Positions 18,356 to 27,863 of a stretch of DNA of 64,000 nucleotides are shown piece by piece. Location: the NCBI RefSeq assembly GCF_905175385.1, contig NZ_HG992749.1, positions 1,922,001-1,986,000 of the forward strand, written 5' to 3'. The stretch is from Vibrio sp. B1FLJ16 (GTDB lineage: Bacteria; Pseudomonadota; Gammaproteobacteria; Enterobacterales; Vibrionaceae). The notes under the pieces were generated by a model. It searched no databases. It saw nothing but the letters and a program-made list of their open reading frames with translations, and was not told the DNA's origin. Position 1 is the stretch's first letter. Every line of letters begins with the position of its first letter. The position numbers and the translations under genes were made by a program.

Positions 18356-19398
18356 TATTTGTCCTTATTCATTTCATTCCATGCAAATTTTTCTATTCGC
18401 TCATCTGAAATGTAGAACAGTTTAGTGTTCGGCGGCACTTCGGTACTTAAATCAGGGTTAAGTTCAATACCACTGCCAACATCCAAGGCGATTAGCGTTG
18501 CATGATGATGTTTTTTAATAAAGCTAAAGATATTCTCTATCTTAGTCGTCGGTTGCTCTTCAGGATAAACGACGGAATATTGAGTCATCCCACGAGTTGA
18601 GGCGAGTAACTCTTGATGAAGAGCACTTGAGCCAGGGTCAACAGCGGCTTTTGCCAGCATCTCGGCACCAACAGCGGGAATACATTCAGCTTTCGGGCAG
18701 TGTTGACTCAGTAAACGCCCTAACGCCTCGTCTTTAAAATAGGCGAGTAAGTGTGCATCAGGATTGACTGAAGCACAATAAAGCGCCGCAGAGAGAGTGA
18801 TATCATCAGAAAGATTATCAACAATGATACAGCTGGCCTCTGTGATGTTGGCATTTTTCATCTCCTGAGAATCGGTATAACTGGTTACGCTGATAAAGTT
18901 AATCTCGCCCGGTAACGGGTTTTCAATATCTGAACGACTGCACAAAACGATCGGGCGCTTACCCGCTTCTTCATGCTGTAACATACGGATCAGATGCATT
19001 GTTCTTGCCCCGTTCCACCCTAACAAAACGATATGATTTTCCACTCTTACTCTCCGCTTACCGATAATACCCGCGCGCCAATAATCTACTGCTGTCCCCG
19101 CAACACGTCCCAATAGCGCAGCGAACAGACTTAGGCCTCCGGGAATAACGAACAACACTACAATCCATTTACCCAAATCTGTAACCGGTGAGTGGTCACC
19201 ATAGCCAACCGTACTCGCCGTAACCATCAGATAGTAAATGAAGCTGGAAAAGTTACCCGTGAGTTCCTCTTCTCCGGCTAAAACCAACATAGCCCACGAT
19301 AGGCTGATATAAACAAGGCTAATGATAAGTAGATTGCGGGTGCTTAACTTAAAAAGGTTAGAACTCAACCACCTTTTAACAACCAGCCACACTGCCAT
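18355..19398 (-). CDS. Kch-like potassium channel with RCK (TrkA-N) domain
   Basis: A 347-residue two-helix channel. The first helix is at about residues 22-41 (LLIISLVYISLSWAMLVLAG), the selectivity filter TVGYGD is at 63-68, and the second helix is at about 78-100. A cytoplasmic Rossmann RCK domain starts near HIVLLGWNGARTMHLI (about 122), followed by a C-terminal regulatory part. It is the first gene of the operon with DUF350, ygiB and ygiC, an arrangement that suggests ion flux and the modification enzymes act together. The start has GGGACAG as a weak ribosome site. Confidence 0.88.
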   Translation of the reverse strand: MAVWLVVKRWLSSNLFKLSTRNLLIISLVYISLSWAMLVLAGEEELTGNFSSFIYYLMVTASTVGYGDHSPVTDLGKWIVVLFVIPGGLSLFAALLGRVAGTAVDYWRAGIIGKRRVRVENHIVLLGWNGARTMHLIRMLQHEEAGKRPIVLCSRSDIENPLPGEINFISVTSYTDSQEMKNANITEASCIIVDNLSDDITLSAALYCASVNPDAHLLAYFKDEALGRLLSQHCPKAECIPAVGAEMLAKAAVDPGSSALHQELLASTRGMTQYSVVYPEEQPTTKIENIFSFIKKHHHATLIALDVGSGIELNPDLSTEVPPNTKLFYISDERIEKFAWNEMNKDK

Positions 19399-19457
19399 AA
19401 GTTTCTGTCCCTAATAAAACAACCAAAATCAAAGTAAACTATTGATTATATGATACA

Positions 19458-19487
19458 AAAAAACCAGCCTTAACTGGCTGGTTTTTG
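19458..19487 (-). terminator. Terminator downstream of nadA
   Basis: Stem AACCAGCC-TTAACT-GGCTGGTT with A and T runs on both sides. It lies 28 bases past the nadA stop and before the channel operon. Confidence 0.85.
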
Positions 19488-19514
19488 ATATTTGTCTTAA
19501 GGTAACGCGGAATC

Positions 19515-20576
19515 TTACGCGTTACCTTTCACCTGCATATTTAACTGTTCCGCAAAATCTAACATGCGGTTGAGCGGGATAAGAGATTTAACACGCAGCG
19601 CTTCATCAACAAAGATTTCGTGCTCTTCACCACCTTCACTAAGTGCTTTTTCTATTGCTTTCAGGCCGTTCATTGCCATCCACGGACAGTGTGCACAACT
19701 GCGGCATGTCGCGCCAGCGCCCGCTGTCGGAGCCTCGATAAGCTCTTTTTCAGGAACAAGTTGCTGCATCTTGAAGAAGATGCCCTTGTCTGTCGCAACA
19801 ATCATTTGCTTGTGAGGAAGCTCTTTGGCGGCTTTAATAAGCTGACTCGTCGAACCAACAGCGTCTGCCAGTTCAACCACACTTGCCGGTGATTCTGGGT
19901 GAACAAGTATCGCTGCATCAGGATAAACGCTCTTCATCTTACGCAGCGCGTCAGCAGAGAACTCATCATGAACGACACACTCACCTTGCCATAACAGCAT
20001 GTCTGCACCGGTTTTGTTCGCAATGTATGAACCAAGGTGGCGATCTGGTCCCCAGATAATCGGCTTATCTTCAGCGTCAAGGTGTTCCACGATTTCAAGT
20101 GCAATACTTGAAGTTACGACCCAGTCAGCACGCGCTTTTACCGCTGCAGAAGTATTCGCGTAAACCACTACTGTATGGTCAGGATGAGCATCACAGAACT
20201 CACTAAATTTATCTGCAGGACACCCGAGATCAAGTGAACATTCTGCTTCCAATGTTGGCATCAGAATACGTTTTTCTGGTGTCAGGATCTTAGCTGACTC
20301 ACCCATAAAGCGCACGCCACCGATGATCAGTGTACTTGCTGGGTGACGATTACCAAATTTCGCCATTTCTAACGAGTCACCGACAAAACCGCCAGTCTCT
20401 TCGGCCAAAGCCTGAATTTCTGGATCCGTGTAGTAGTGTGCGATAAGTACGGCATCCTTTTCTTTAAGCAGCTTTTTAATACGCTCAATATAAGAAGCTT
20501 TCTCTTCTTCGCTTAACGGAACTGGTTTTGGAGGGAATGGGTAAACAGTGTCGATTTTATCTAGTATATGGCTCAT
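19515..20576 (-). CDS. nadA: Quinolinate synthase NadA
   Basis: About 353 residues, the type seen in E. coli. It condenses iminoaspartate with dihydroxyacetone phosphate to quinolinate in NAD synthesis and holds a [4Fe-4S] cluster. The cluster cysteines fit the segments [19 protein letters not shown] and [12 protein letters not shown]. The substrate motifs [21 protein letters not shown] and VHPESP are visible. I start at the ATG at 20576 (MSHILDK) since the six extra residues upstream would need a TTG. The gene is a single unit with its own terminator. Confidence 0.96.
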   Translation of the reverse strand: MSHILDKIDTVYPFPPKPVPLSEEEKASYIERIKKLLKEKDAVLIAHYYTDPEIQALAEETGGFVGDSLEMAKFGNRHPASTLIIGGVRFMGESAKILTPEKRILMPTLEAECSLDLGCPADKFSEFCDAHPDHTVVVYANTSAAVKARADWVVTSSIALEIVEHLDAEDKPIIWGPDRHLGSYIANKTGADMLLWQGECVVHDEFSADALRKMKSVYPDAAILVHPESPASVVELADAVGSTSQLIKAAKELPHKQMIVATDKGIFFKMQQLVPEKELIEAPTAGAGATCRSCAHCPWMAMNGLKAIEKALSEGGEEHEIFVDEALRVKSLIPLNRMLDFAEQLNMQVKGNA

Positions 20577-20720
20577 TGCTCTTGCTCTACGCAACTTCCT
20601 TTAATCCGCGTATTGTAACCTTGTTAATTTTTAAAAACCAACCCGTAACGAGGAATAATAGAGGTCTAGCCGTATATCTTTGTTCTAATTGACAGTTCTA
20701 CTGCATGCACTCAAACAATA

Positions 20721-20746
20721 AAAAAGGAGCATTACGCTCCTTTTTA
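20721..20746 (-). terminator. Terminator of the tol-pal operon
   Basis: Hairpin AAAAAGGAGC-ATTAC-GCTCCTTTTT located 20 bases beyond the cpoB stop on the minus strand, with a T run. Confidence 0.85.
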
Positions 20747-20765
20747 ATACAACCAACAACGTTTA

Positions 20766-21527
20766 TTACAGCTTAGAGCCAGCGATTTTCGCTGAAGCAC
20801 TGTCCGGGTATTCATCAACCACTTGTTGATAGAACTTCTTCGCCTGCTCTGCATTATTGTTGCGTTCAGCGATATCGCCTAACTTAACCAGGGCGTCTGC
20901 ACGCTTGTTAGAGTCTTTATAAGACACCACAGCAGCGAAGCTCTGAGCGGCTTCCTTATCTTGCTTCTTAGCGTAATACAATTGGCCTAACCAATAGTGT
21001 GAGTTCGCTGAGTAAGTAGAATCAGGGTAGTCCTTCTGGAACTGCTGGAAGGCAGCAATTGCGCCAGCGTAATCACGCTTTTTGAGAATAAGATCGACGG
21101 CATTCTGATAGGCCGTTTGCTCGTCAGCATTGGGAGTGTACTGCCCACCAGTTTCTGCAGGCTGGGCGGTCTCCTGAGTTGCTGGCGTAGACTTCATCTC
21201 TCCACGCATGCGGTCAAGCTCAACGAACAACTCTCGTTGACGTTGTAACATTTGCTGCATTTCGTAGTTATTTCTTTCCAACTGACCTCTTAAATCACTG
21301 ATCTCACGTGACATTTGGTCAATTTGTTCTTGCATCTGCAACTGTAGACGACTGCGAGTTTGTAGCAAGCGCTCTAATCGCTGTACATCCGTTTCGGATG
21401 AGCGAACGCCAGATACTGAAGATGTGCTGTTGAGATCGGATACTGGAGCTGGTGCAGCGAACGCAATGCTCGCTGCACTTGCCAGTAACGTAAGCGCAAC
21501 AGCGCGCTTAGTGTTACTGAACAACAT
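20766..21527 (-). CDS. cpoB: Cell division coordinator CpoB (YbgF)
   Basis: A 253-residue periplasmic protein. A signal peptide ends near ASIAFAAPAP (about residue 25). Residues about 50-110 form a trimerising coiled coil rich in Q, L and E (LERLLQTRSRLQLQMQEQI). The C-terminus holds three TPR-like repeats (YQNAVDLILKKRDYAGAIAA, SHYWLGQLYYAKKQDKEAA, ADALVKLGDIAERNNNAEQA). CpoB links PBP1B activity to the Tol machine during septation. It is the last gene of the tol-pal operon, 15 bases behind pal. Confidence 0.94.
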   Translation of the reverse strand: MLFSNTKRAVALTLLASAASIAFAAPAPVSDLNSTSSVSGVRSSETDVQRLERLLQTRSRLQLQMQEQIDQMSREISDLRGQLERNNYEMQQMLQRQRELFVELDRMRGEMKSTPATQETAQPAETGGQYTPNADEQTAYQNAVDLILKKRDYAGAIAAFQQFQKDYPDSTYSANSHYWLGQLYYAKKQDKEAAQSFAAVVSYKDSNKRADALVKLGDIAERNNNAEQAKKFYQQVVDEYPDSASAKIAGSKL

Positions 21528-21542
21528 GAGGATTTCCTCGAA

Positions 21543-22070
21543 TTAGTATACTAAAACCGCACGACGGTTTTTAGCGTAAACATCATCTGATTGACCCAGA
21601 AGAAGTGGCTTCTCTTCACCGTAGCTAACGATTGAGATTTGGCTTGCCTGAACACCCAGAGCTTGTAGGTAGTTAGCAACCGCTTGTGCACGACGCTCGC
21701 CCAGAGCGATGTTGTACTCAGGAGTACCACGCTCATCTGCGTGACCTTCGATAGTAACGCCTAGTGCTGGATTTTTGCTTAGGTAAGAAGCGTGAGCCGC
21801 TAGCATTTCTTCGTAATCACCTGCAATTGTTGAGTTATCAAATGCAAAGTAGATTGTCTGAGTTTCACGTAGAGCTTGCTCTTTTAGATCTTGCTCTGAT
21901 AGCTGACCGTTTTGATCAATAGGTGTTGCCACTGTAGTTTCAACCGCACCGTTTTGGTTAGTAGTCGCAGCGCCAGTGCTTGAAGCTGCGTCGTCGCTTG
22001 AACTACAAGCCGTCATTGCCATTACTGGAAGCGCGATTAATAGCCCTTTAAGAACCTTGTTAAGTTGCAT
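21543..22070 (-). CDS. pal: Peptidoglycan-associated lipoprotein Pal
   Basis: A 175-residue outer-membrane lipoprotein. The lipobox MAMTAC places the lipidated Cys at residue 22. A low-complexity linker rich in S, A and T is followed by an OmpA-like domain from about residue 70 with IYFAFDNSTI, TIEGHADERGTPEYN and LGERRAQAV, the peptidoglycan-binding signature. It connects the outer membrane to peptidoglycan and binds TolB. Confidence 0.96.
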   Translation of the reverse strand: MQLNKVLKGLLIALPVMAMTACSSSDDAASSTGAATTNQNGAVETTVATPIDQNGQLSEQDLKEQALRETQTIYFAFDNSTIAGDYEEMLAAHASYLSKNPALGVTIEGHADERGTPEYNIALGERRAQAVANYLQALGVQASQISIVSYGEEKPLLLGQSDDVYAKNRRAVLVY

Positions 22071-22120
22071 CTTATTTTTCCTTTATTAAATCAATCTTAG
22101 TATTTAAAAAACGCTAATTA

Positions 22121-23473
22121 TTATAAAAACGGTGACCATGCCGGCGCTCTGACACGCCCGTTTGTTGCTGGTAATCTCGCTTTAAAGCGACCATCAATGG
22201 AGACCATAGACAGTACATTTTTCTTATTATAAATCGAGCTATATACAACCATACCACCATTTGGAGCGATACTCGGAGACTCATCAAGCAATGTCTTTGT
22301 CAGTATTTGAAGAGCGCCCGTTTCTAAATCTTGTTTCGCCAAGTTGAAACCTGAATCACTGCGATTCACCATCACCAGGAATCGACCATCAGGCGTGATT
22401 TGACCACTTAGATTCTGACTACCTTGCCAAGTCAGTCGATTAGTATTGCCGCTGCCCAAATCTACTTGATAAATCTGAGGTTTTCCACCCCTATCCGACG
22501 TGAATATCAGTGATTTCCCGTCTGGGTGCCAGAACGGTTCTGTATTATTTGATCTGCCGCGCGTAATTTCTGTGAGCTTGCGAGACTTAAGGTCAAAAGT
22601 GTAGACATGTAGCGAGCCCGACTTAGACAGTACCAAAGCTAACTTATTGCCATCTGGTGAGAATTTTGGCGCACCATTATGTCGAGGATACGACGTAATT
22701 TTTTCACGCTCACCCGTATAGATGTTCATGACGTAAATTTCTGACTGCCCATTCTGAAAACTTACGTAAGCAAGCTTCTGTCCGTCAGGAGACCATGAAG
22801 GTGACATTAACGGCTGTTTTGAGCGAAGAACTAAACGCTCATTAAAACCATCATAATCAGCGACACGCAACTGGTAAGGGAAGCGCTCTTGGTCGTTAAC
22901 AACGACATAAGCGATACGCGTCATGAAAGCACCACGCTCACCGGTTAATTGCTCGTAAACCAAGTCAGAAATGCGATGTGCGTACTCACGCATACGAGAT
23001 TCTTTTACCGTTGCGACTTTATTGAATAACACATGGTCCTTAGAAAGCACCAACTCACCGTCGCTGCTTAGTGCCTTACCCTGACCACTGGTCAACTGAC
23101 CACGCACAACATCCACAAGCTGGTAATTCACAACGTAATCACCCTGTCCGTTTTGGGTAATTGATCCAGTCAGCAACGCATCAACACCAAGACTAGTCCA
23201 TGAATCAAAATTCACTTCTGATTCATTAAATGGAGTTTGAGGCATCTTGTTGGTTGGTACCGGGCTGAACTTACCGCTACGCTGTAAGTCAGAGGTAATC
23301 ACAGCGGAAATGTCCGTAGGAAGAGGCGTTGTACCCTCCCACTTAAACGGAACTACCGCTATAGGTCTTGCTGAATCAATACCGTCGGTAATGACCAGCT
23401 CCAATGCAGCATTTGCTACATTCGTCATACTGCTTAGCAGTAAAAACAATCCTAGTAAAAGACGTTTAATCAC
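22121..23473 (-). CDS. tolB: Tol-Pal translocation protein TolB
   Basis: A 450-residue periplasmic protein with a signal peptide ([18 protein letters not shown], cut about residue 22), an N-terminal domain ([19 protein letters not shown]) and a six-bladed beta-propeller with repeated SPDG/FSPDG motifs such as [14 protein letters not shown] and [15 protein letters not shown]. It binds Pal and TolA. It sits 11 bases behind tolA. Confidence 0.97.
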   Translation of the reverse strand: MIKRLLLGLFLLLSSMTNVANAALELVITDGIDSARPIAVVPFKWEGTTPLPTDISAVITSDLQRSGKFSPVPTNKMPQTPFNESEVNFDSWTSLGVDALLTGSITQNGQGDYVVNYQLVDVVRGQLTSGQGKALSSDGELVLSKDHVLFNKVATVKESRMREYAHRISDLVYEQLTGERGAFMTRIAYVVVNDQERFPYQLRVADYDGFNERLVLRSKQPLMSPSWSPDGQKLAYVSFQNGQSEIYVMNIYTGEREKITSYPRHNGAPKFSPDGNKLALVLSKSGSLHVYTFDLKSRKLTEITRGRSNNTEPFWHPDGKSLIFTSDRGGKPQIYQVDLGSGNTNRLTWQGSQNLSGQITPDGRFLVMVNRSDSGFNLAKQDLETGALQILTKTLLDESPSIAPNGGMVVYSSIYNKKNVLSMVSIDGRFKARLPATNGRVRAPAWSPFL

Positions 23474-23483
23474 GGCTTATCCC

Positions 23484-24554
23484 TTATTGTTGTAGTGCGA
23501 CCGTAAGGTTAATATCCTTAAGCCTATTGTTAACTGTTGAATCGGTTGACATTGGGAAGCTTGACACTTGTGCGATTGCGCTCTTTGCAGCCGCACATAC
23601 TTTAGAGTCACCAGAAAGCACGTTAACTGACGCAACAATCATGTCAGTCCCCGTAGGAATCAGCTTAATGTTAACTCTACACTCCTTTCCCAATAGGTAG
23701 TCATCCTTTAGCAATCGGCTTTGAATAAGCTGAGTATAGATTGCGCTGTAACGGGAGACTTCATCAGCCACAAATTTCCCCTGTGCCTGCTGATTTGCAC
23801 TAGCTTCACTTTCAAGGCCCGCAAAAATATCATCAAGCGCAGCTTCTTGCTCTTTGCGTTCACGCTCTGCTTTTTCTGCAGCTTCTCGAGCTTTACGTTC
23901 GCGTTCTGCAGCGTCTTTCGCGGCCTTTTCTTTCGCTATACGCTCTTGCTCTGCTTTCTGCGCAGCCTCTCGCTCTCGTTTCGCTCGCTCTTCAGCTTCT
24001 TTCGCTGCTTTCTCACGTGCTACGCGCTCTTGTTCCGCTTTCGCAACCGCAGCCTCTTTAGCTATACGCTCCTGCTCAGCTTTACGTACGGCCTCTTCTT
24101 TAACTTTACGCTCTTGTTCCAGCTTGGCAGCCCGCTCTTTTTCCTTGCGAACACGCTCTTCTTCCGCTTTGCGTTCCTGCTCTTTCTTCTTACGTTCAGC
24201 TTCTGCTTCACGAGCCGCTTTAGCATCTTTGGCTTGCTGCTCTTTAAGCTGACGAATCTGCTCTTCCTGAGCTTTACGGTTTTGTTCTAACTGTTCGGCT
24301 TCGCGTCTCAGTTTATCAAGACGATCCTGTTCTTTTTTAGCCGCTTTTTCGCGTTGCTGACGAATCTCGTTTGCCTGCTGTTTTACAAGTTTAGGGTCGA
24401 TAACAACAGCCTGAACCATCTGTCCGGTTGGCTCAGGTTTTGACATGGTAAAATCCGTACCCCAAAGTAATGCAACGACCAAGAGGGCATGCAAACCCAC
24501 CGAGATCATTATCGGTTTAGTGTACGATTTCGTTCTGTTCTTTTTTTCTTTCAT
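23484..24554 (-). CDS. tolA: Cell envelope integrity protein TolA
   Basis: A 356-residue protein anchored by one N-terminal helix (PIMISVGLHALLVVALLWG). Residues about 55-250 are a long charged Lys/Glu/Ala/Arg helix with imperfect repeats (such as AEQERIAKEAAVAKAEQERV), which spans the periplasm. The C-terminal TolA III domain ends in NNRLKDINLTVALQQ and includes CRVNIKLIPTGT. The repeat DNA produces long open antisense frames that are not genes. It transmits proton-motive force from TolQR to TolB-Pal. Confidence 0.95.
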   Translation of the reverse strand: MKEKKNRTKSYTKPIMISVGLHALLVVALLWGTDFTMSKPEPTGQMVQAVVIDPKLVKQQANEIRQQREKAAKKEQDRLDKLRREAEQLEQNRKAQEEQIRQLKEQQAKDAKAAREAEAERKKKEQERKAEEERVRKEKERAAKLEQERKVKEEAVRKAEQERIAKEAAVAKAEQERVAREKAAKEAEERAKREREAAQKAEQERIAKEKAAKDAAERERKAREAAEKAERERKEQEAALDDIFAGLESEASANQQAQGKFVADEVSRYSAIYTQLIQSRLLKDDYLLGKECRVNIKLIPTGTDMIVASVNVLSGDSKVCAAAKSAIAQVSSFPMSTDSTVNNRLKDINLTVALQQ

Positions 24555-24567
24555 GAATGGTAGACGT

Positions 24568-25011
24568 CTATTCCCTAATATCGGTCAGGAGCCCTACTTT
24601 AGGGATACCAGCACGACTCAATTCATCAAGTAGAAGGACTACCTCGGCATAAGGTGTCGCCGCATCACCACCTACCGCAACAGGCGAATCAGGTTTAAGT
24701 GAACGTTCTGCTTTAACGCGGACAATTACGTCTTGCAGCGATAGGCCACGTTGAACGTCTTCGTCGTTGACACTTAGCCCCAAGTTACCATCGCGATCAA
24801 TTTCGATAATGATAAAACTGCTGTCAGTATCGCCGGCTAGTTCCTGAGCAGGTGTTGCATTCGACGTTTGTGGTAAATCTACGTCCACACCTTGAGTCAC
24901 AAATGGAGCGGTAGCCATGAAAATGATCAGCAGCACTAACATCACGTCGATATATGGAACAACGTTAATTTCTGCCGTCATTTTTCGCTTTTTAGGTTGG
25001 TAACCCGCCAT
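24568..25011 (-). CDS. tolR: Tol-Pal proton-channel subunit TolR
   Basis: A 147-residue ExbD/TolR protein with one transmembrane helix (VVPYIDVMLVLLIIFMATAP) containing the essential aspartate in the IDVMLVL motif at about residue 22. The periplasmic domain ends with SRAGIPKVGLLTDIRE. It lies 3 bases behind tolQ and 14 before tolA. Confidence 0.96.
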   Translation of the reverse strand: MAGYQPKKRKMTAEINVVPYIDVMLVLLIIFMATAPFVTQGVDVDLPQTSNATPAQELAGDTDSSFIIIEIDRDGNLGLSVNDEDVQRGLSLQDVIVRVKAERSLKPDSPVAVGGDAATPYAEVVLLLDELSRAGIPKVGLLTDIRE

Positions 25012-25014
25012 GCT

Positions 25015-25713
25015 TTATTCCTTATCTGCGCTATCTCGGCCAGCCATTGCCTGGCGGTGAAGAATACTGTGGAATTCTTCAGAGAAAGTCGCGTAAGTAT
25101 GTTCAAGCTTACTTACTTTGTTGCTTAGGCGGTTGTAAGCCATTACTGCCGGAATCGCAGCAAACAGACCCATTGCAGTCGCGATCAACGCTTCCGCGAT
25201 ACCTGGAGCAACCATTGATAACGTTGCTTGTTTCACTTCGCCCAGCGCAACAAACGCATGCATAATACCCCAAACGGTACCAAACAGGCCGATGTATGGG
25301 CTGATAGAACCGACTGTTGCCAGGAATGGCAAACTGGTTTCCAACTCGTCTACTTCGCGCGCTACTGCAACGCGCATTGCACGACCAGTACCTTCCATAA
25401 TGTATGCAGGAGAGTTGGCGTTACTCTTACGCAGACGAGCAAATTCAGTAAAACCGGCATAGAAGATTTCTTCTGTACCGATGATGTCTTCTTTACGGCT
25501 TTTCACTTTTTGATAAAGCTGAGAAAGATCCGTACCTGACCAAAACTTATCTTCAAATGATTCCGCATCTTTTGATGCATGAGAAAGCACTTTACTGCGC
25601 TTGATGATCATTGCCCAAGAGGCTATTGACATGCCAAGCAGTGTCAACATCACAAGTTTTACTAGCAGACTTGCTTCAAGAAAGAGGTCTAAAATGGATA
25701 TATCAGCAGTCAC
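25015..25713 (-). CDS. tolQ: Tol-Pal proton-channel subunit TolQ
   Basis: A 232-residue MotA/TolQ/ExbB-family protein with three transmembrane helices: residues about 15-35 ([18 protein letters not shown]), 135-160 ([20 protein letters not shown]) and 170-192 ([19 protein letters not shown]). The start is GTG at 25713 and overlaps the ybgC stop by 11 bases, consistent with coupling. Confidence 0.96.
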   Translation of the reverse strand: MTADISILDLFLEASLLVKLVMLTLLGMSIASWAMIIKRSKVLSHASKDAESFEDKFWSGTDLSQLYQKVKSRKEDIIGTEEIFYAGFTEFARLRKSNANSPAYIMEGTGRAMRVAVAREVDELETSLPFLATVGSISPYIGLFGTVWGIMHAFVALGEVKQATLSMVAPGIAEALIATAMGLFAAIPAVMAYNRLSNKVSKLEHTYATFSEEFHSILHRQAMAGRDSADKE

Positions 25714-26122
25714 TATTTGTTAGCTCCGAATTAATAAACGCTGGAATAGCTATAGGTTTCATTTTCTTATTATCGATACATGCTACCTTAACAAAGGCCT
25801 TGCACAATACGCCACCTTGATCATTGACCAACTCCTGACAGAATTGTAAAGACGCACGTTTTATTTCTGACACTCGGGTGACGACGGTTAAATGATCGTC
25901 CAGTTTTGCCCCTTGTTTGAAATCGATATCCATGTGTCGGACAACGAAACCAATATTTTGTTCCAGCAATACTTGTTGAGAGATACCCTTCGCGCGCAAC
26001 ATCTCAGTTCGGGCACGCTCAAAGAATTTGAGATAATTTGAATGATATACAACGCCACCCGCGTCTGTGTCTTCATAGTACACAGTTATCGGCCAGCAGA
26101 ACGAGTTAGATGTGCCTTGCAA
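25703..26122 (-). CDS. ybgC: Acyl-CoA thioesterase YbgC
   Basis: A 139-residue hot-dog-fold thioesterase, the usual first gene of the tol-pal operon. The catalytic motif [26 protein letters not shown] is split across residues 15-40 and carries the active-site Asp. The start is TTG at 26122, since no ATG or GTG gives the conserved N-terminus. It hydrolyses acyl-CoA and has been linked to phospholipid metabolism. Confidence 0.93.
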   Translation of the reverse strand: MQGTSNSFCWPITVYYEDTDAGGVVYHSNYLKFFERARTEMLRAKGISQQVLLEQNIGFVVRHMDIDFKQGAKLDDHLTVVTRVSEIKRASLQFCQELVNDQGGVLCKAFVKVACIDNKKMKPIAIPAFINSELTNSDC

Positions 26123-26226
26123 GAGAGTACCAATAAGTTCAATTCTTTAAAGTAGTCACTATAACTGAAGCAAAAGTAATTGACACCGAGTGGAAAGAAT
26201 ATTTTTGATTTTTTCTACAAAAATCA

Positions 26227-26249
26227 AAGCCAAGCAATATGCTTGGCTT
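26227..26249 (-). terminator. Terminator of the cydAB operon
   Basis: Hairpin AAGCCAAGCA-ATA-TGCTTGGCTT followed on the minus strand by TTTTTG within a few bases. It separates ybgE from the tol-pal operon. Confidence 0.75.
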
Positions 26250-26294
26250 CAATAAGATGATTTGAACAACGACTTTATTTCAACTTGTTTCAAG

Positions 26295-26606
26295 CTACAG
26301 GAAATAAAGCGCCGTTAAGTAAAGCAAGATAGCTAGCGAGAAGTATGGACTGAACAATACTTGCCAGTACCAGTTTCTCGGCTTGAATCCAACGCCAAAC
26401 ACCATACTTGAGCAGACCGCCCAAATGAGTGCTGGTGCAATCACTGCGTTAAAACCACCAATCGCCTGATGATACGCTTCGGGATCCCACATCACCAATC
26501 CTACGTGCATAAAGCCGAGGATGAGAGATAAGACTCTTAGCAGAGTCTTATCCATTGGTTCATGTAACTTGGCTATCTTCTCAGCGAGATCACTCACTGT
26601 CTTCAT
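26295..26606 (-). CDS. ybgE: Cyd operon protein YbgE
   Basis: A 103-residue inner-membrane protein with three hydrophobic segments (LLRVLSLILGFMHVGLVMW, VIAPALIWAVCSSMVFGVGF, YFSLAILLYLTALYFL), matching the cytochrome bd operon protein YbgE. It starts inside the end of cydX (17-base overlap). Its role is not settled. Confidence 0.9.
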   Translation of the reverse strand: MKTVSDLAEKIAKLHEPMDKTLLRVLSLILGFMHVGLVMWDPEAYHQAIGGFNAVIAPALIWAVCSSMVFGVGFKPRNWYWQVLFSPYFSLAILLYLTALYFL

Positions 26607-26697
26607 CCATCATTTCTGAGTGCTCTAACCAAAGAGCATTGATGATACCGAATGCGCAAGCAAGTAGCACACCTAGAATCCATGCGAAATACCACAT
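26590..26697 (-). CDS. cydX: Cytochrome bd small subunit CydX
   Basis: A 35-residue single-helix protein that begins MWYFAWILGVLLACAFG and ends in an acidic tail (EMMDEDSE). The WYFAWILG start is diagnostic of CydX. It stabilises the cytochrome bd oxidase. It lies 12 bases behind cydB with GGAGCTG as ribosome site, and overlaps ybgE. Confidence 0.93.
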   Translation of the reverse strand: MWYFAWILGVLLACAFGIINALWLEHSEMMDEDSE

Positions 26698-26709
26698 AGT
26701 AACAGCTCC

Positions 26710-27846
26710 TTAGTAAAGTGAGTTTTTGTTGTCTTCAATGTACTTGTCATCCAGGCGACCAAACATCTTGTAGTAAGTCCAAGACGTGTAACCAAGGATG
26801 ATTGGAACCATAACAAAGGCTACGCCTGTCATTAGGTTCAGAGTCAGTTCAGAAGAAGTCGCATCCCACATCGTCAAGCTGTGATTAGGCATTAGGTCTG
26901 ATGGCATGATGAATGGGAACATCGCAAAACCAGCTGTAAAGATAATACCCGCAACACCCAGACTTGATGTGATGAATGAAATTGCACATTTTTCCAGGCG
27001 AGATGCCAAAACAGCAAGAAGTGGCATCGCAACACCCAGAACTGGCGCTGCCCATAGTAGCGGGTAGCTTTCGAAGTTCTTCATCCACGCGCCAGCTTCA
27101 CGAATAACCTCTTTATTCAGAGGATTAGAAGCCGCATTGGTATCGATACCACCAACAATGACATAGCCTTCGATATTCTGTACCCAAAACCCTGCCACGA
27201 CAAAAGTCACCACTGTTAACAAACCGGTTAGCTGAGCAACATTTCGTGCACGAGTGTGTACATCGCCAGTCGTTTTCATCTGTAGCCAGCTTGAACCCTG
27301 CATAAGGATCATAAACAGGCTTACCAGACCACATAGCAGAGCAAATGGGTTTAGTAGACCAAAGAATGAACCATGGTAAGTAGGCATTAAGAAATCACTT
27401 AACTGGAATGGCACGCCTTGTAGAAGGTTACCAAACGCAACACCAAAGATAATTGGTGGAACAAAGCCACTGATTGAGATACAGATATCCCAGGCGTTAC
27501 GCCACTTTGGATCTTCGATCTTTGAGCGGTAATCCAGACCCAGTGGACGCAACCACAGCGCCGCAAGTGTCAGGATCATTGCCAGATAGAAACCAGAGAA
27601 CGATGTTGCGTAAACCAACGGCCACGCCGCGAACAATGCACCACCAGCGGTGATAAGCCAAACTTGGTTACCATCCCAGTGAGGAGCAATTGAGTTAATC
27701 ATTACACGACGTTGTGTGTCGTTTTTACCGATAAAAGGTACAAGCGCGCCTACACCCATATCGAAACCATCTGTTACCGCAAAACCAACTAGCAGAACAC
27801 CGATCAGTACCCACCAGATGAATCGCAAGATTTCATAATCAAACAT
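26710..27846 (-). CDS. cydB: Cytochrome bd quinol oxidase subunit II
   Basis: A 378-residue membrane protein with about eight or nine helices, beginning MFDYEILRFIWWVLIGVLLV. The motif VTDGFDMGVG and IAPHWDGNQVWLITAGGALFAAWP are conserved CydB blocks. It forms the terminal oxidase heterodimer with CydA, 17 bases behind it. Confidence 0.96.
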   Translation of the reverse strand: MFDYEILRFIWWVLIGVLLVGFAVTDGFDMGVGALVPFIGKNDTQRRVMINSIAPHWDGNQVWLITAGGALFAAWPLVYATSFSGFYLAMILTLAALWLRPLGLDYRSKIEDPKWRNAWDICISISGFVPPIIFGVAFGNLLQGVPFQLSDFLMPTYHGSFFGLLNPFALLCGLVSLFMILMQGSSWLQMKTTGDVHTRARNVAQLTGLLTVVTFVVAGFWVQNIEGYVIVGGIDTNAASNPLNKEVIREAGAWMKNFESYPLLWAAPVLGVAMPLLAVLASRLEKCAISFITSSLGVAGIIFTAGFAMFPFIMPSDLMPNHSLTMWDATSSELTLNLMTGVAFVMVPIILGYTSWTYYKMFGRLDDKYIEDNKNSLY

Positions 27847-27863
27847 CTTGTTGTCTCCTTCCC

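Noticed and set aside
23721..24290. Long antisense frames across tolA
   Set aside because: They mirror the Lys/Glu/Ala repeat of TolA and have the biased composition expected from that, with no ribosome site or family likeness.
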